6,587 bases of DNA from Elusimicrobiota bacterium. GTDB lineage: Bacteria > Omnitrophota > Gorgyraeia > Zapsychrales > Fredricksoniimonadaceae. The notes below the pieces were generated by a model. It was not told the DNA's origin, did not search any database, and saw only the letters and a program-made list of their open reading frames with translations. The position numbers were made by a program, and so were the translations under genes. The stretch lies in contig JAAYZZ010000116.1 in assembly GCA_012514595.1 (NCBI GenBank), positions 1-6,587 on the forward strand, in the 5' to 3' direction. Positions within the stretch are counted from its first letter, which is position 1. Every line of letters begins with the position of its first letter. Of the stretch, positions 5,821 through 6,587 are shown in pieces.

Positions 5821-5969
5821 ATCTGCTGCTCTCCTGTGCTGAACATCCCCGTCGCCGACGTCTTCACGCCCTCCCATCCGCCCCTCTTCAGGAAAACAAA
5901 GACAAGAAAAGCGACCAGGGCCATCAACAAAAGATATTCCAGCATAGACTGAGCCATCTTTGTTCGCAT
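5808..5969 (-). CDS. Flp-like class III prepilin
   Basis: This small 53-residue protein has the layout of Flp/Tad-type pilins. It has a short basic leader (MRTKMA), then Q-S-M-L-E-Y, a long hydrophobic helix (about 13-27) and a short polar C-terminus ending in ILGN. Cleavage after Ala6 would leave Gln at +1, Glu at +5 and Tyr at +6, the invariant EY pair of Flp prepilins. It would be processed by a prepilin peptidase and assembled at the membrane. No peptidase, ATPase or secretin gene lies nearby, so it depends on machinery elsewhere. The start is ATG 5969, or TTG 5972, which has better spacing to AGGAAGGG (12 versus 9 nt). ATG 5957 would leave too short a leader. Confidence 0.75.
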   Translation of the reverse strand: MRTKMAQSMLEYLLLMALVAFLVFVFLKRGGWEGVKTSATGMFSTGEQQILGN

Positions 5970-5995
5970 CAAGCAACACCGCCCTTCCTGATGAA

Positions 5996-6004
5996 AATAT
6001 AGCA
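5996..6004 (-). promoter_or_regulatory. Extended -10 promoter of the pilin gene
   Basis: On the minus strand, TGCTATATT (6004-5996) is an extended -10 element. The sequence 17 nt further upstream, CTGTCG (6024-6019), is a poor -35, as extended -10 promoters allow. It would start transcription near 5989, just ahead of the AGGAAGGG ribosome site, and would let the pilin be expressed separately from the epimerase upstream. Confidence 0.45.
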
Positions 6005-6015
6005 CACAAAAAGCC

Positions 6016-6587
6016 TTACGACAGACTCTTCAGGAACTTGACGGCCCCGGCTGGATCCGGCGAGTTGAAGAAATAACTCGCGGTCACAAGGACATTAGCC
6101 CCCGCCTTGACGATCCCGGGCGCGGTCTCGGCATTCACTCCGCCATCGACGGCAATGTCCCCGACGAACTGCTCACGAAGTTCCTTGATCTTGAATCGCG
6201 CCTCGGGCTTGAACTTCTGACCCGCGAACCCCGGGTCCACGGACATCAAAAGGACATCGCTGACCTCATCGAGGACAGGATCGAGACAGGAGACCGGCGT
6301 CCCGGGATTGATCACCAGGCACGGACGGGCGCCGGCATCCATGATCCTCTGGATGTCCCGGCGCATCATCTGGGCATCAATCACATCGACTTCCTTTGGA
6401 TATTGCCCGTATTCCCGGCAGAACGCCCGACGCTCACCGTAACATTCCGCGTGGATCCCAATGATATCCGCCCCGGCTTTGATAAAAGGATCAACATAAT
6501 CCCACGGATTCTCGATCATGAGATGCGCCTTGATCGGTCTTTTCGTATGCCGACGGACCGCCTCCACGATCACAGGACCGATCGTGA
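6016..6587 (-). CDS. rpe: Ribulose-phosphate 3-epimerase, 5' end outside window
   Basis: This is the C-terminal ~190 residues of a TIM-barrel epimerase that interconverts ribulose 5-phosphate and xylulose 5-phosphate (pentose phosphate pathway, cytosol). The frame is open to the right edge, where TIGPVIVEAV matches the Rpe motif TIGPMV, so the GTG at 6573 is not the start. Visible signatures are the metal-ligand motif HLM in KAHLMIENP, MSVDPGFAGQKF (phosphate-binding loop) and VDGGVN with the second catalytic Asp. The first catalytic Asp (VxDGxF region) is beyond the window. Two oddities appear. There is an insertion of about 22 residues between the GIHAE strand and VINPGTP relative to E. coli Rpe. 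The final phosphate-binding segment is VTASYFF instead of VAGSAIF. A related sugar-phosphate epimerase specificity (for example allulose 6-phosphate) is therefore possible. Confidence 0.88.
   Translation of the reverse strand, partial: TIGPVIVEAVRRHTKRPIKAHLMIENPWDYVDPFIKAGADIIGIHAECYGERRAFCREYGQYPKEVDVIDAQMMRRDIQRIMDAGARPCLVINPGTPVSCLDPVLDEVSDVLLMSVDPGFAGQKFKPEARFKIKELREQFVGDIAVDGGVNAETAPGIVKAGANVLVTASYFFNSPDPAGAVKFLKSLS

Noticed and set aside
6571..6573. GTG as the epimerase start codon
   Set aside because: Conserved family residues (TIGP) continue upstream to the window edge, so the gene is only cut by the window.

Overview
The window looks like chromosomal DNA from a Gram-negative-type bacterium. 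It encodes a lipoprotein with a lipobox, an undecaprenyl-diphosphate recycling enzyme and a class-III (Flp-like) pilin. Base composition is moderately GC-rich, with ATC as the dominant Ile codon. The overall style (short SMLEY-type pilin, FIST/kinase/regulator genes, divergent housekeeping enzymes) suggests an uncultivated lineage such as Candidatus Omnitrophota. That placement is an impression, not something the sequence proves. I see no mobile element, CRISPR array or phage gene.

Layout. Positions 1-732 (minus strand) hold a nucleoside/guanine-type deaminase followed 9 nt later by a lipoprotein gene that runs off the left edge. A divergent control region (733-894) carries a likely promoter for the deaminase, a weak one for uppP, a 7-bp inverted repeat and a degenerate 8-nt tandem repeat. 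uppP (895-1719, plus) follows. Then come a strong promoter, tRNA-Glu(CTC) with encoded CCA (1842-1918) and a clear intrinsic terminator (1926-1952). Positions 1953-2104 are non-coding, with nested inverted repeats leading into a promoter that would give a leaderless transcript.

Positions 2105-5777 (plus) form the most interesting part, a tight three-gene operon with 4-nt overlaps. It encodes a stand-alone FIST sensor protein, a membrane-anchored GAF histidine kinase, and a response regulator whose output domain is GGDEF-like but carries GGDDF. The gene order suggests that a soluble ligand-binding FIST protein controls the kinase, which phosphorylates the GGDDF regulator. This resembles in outline the NosP/kinase systems that link FIST haemoproteins to cyclic-di-GMP control. 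The ligand and the output activity cannot be read from sequence.

On the minus strand, converging on that operon, are a 53-residue Flp-like pilin (5808-5969) and the 3' part of a ribulose-phosphate 3-epimerase gene (6016-6587, start outside the window). The epimerase has a 22-residue insertion relative to E. coli Rpe.
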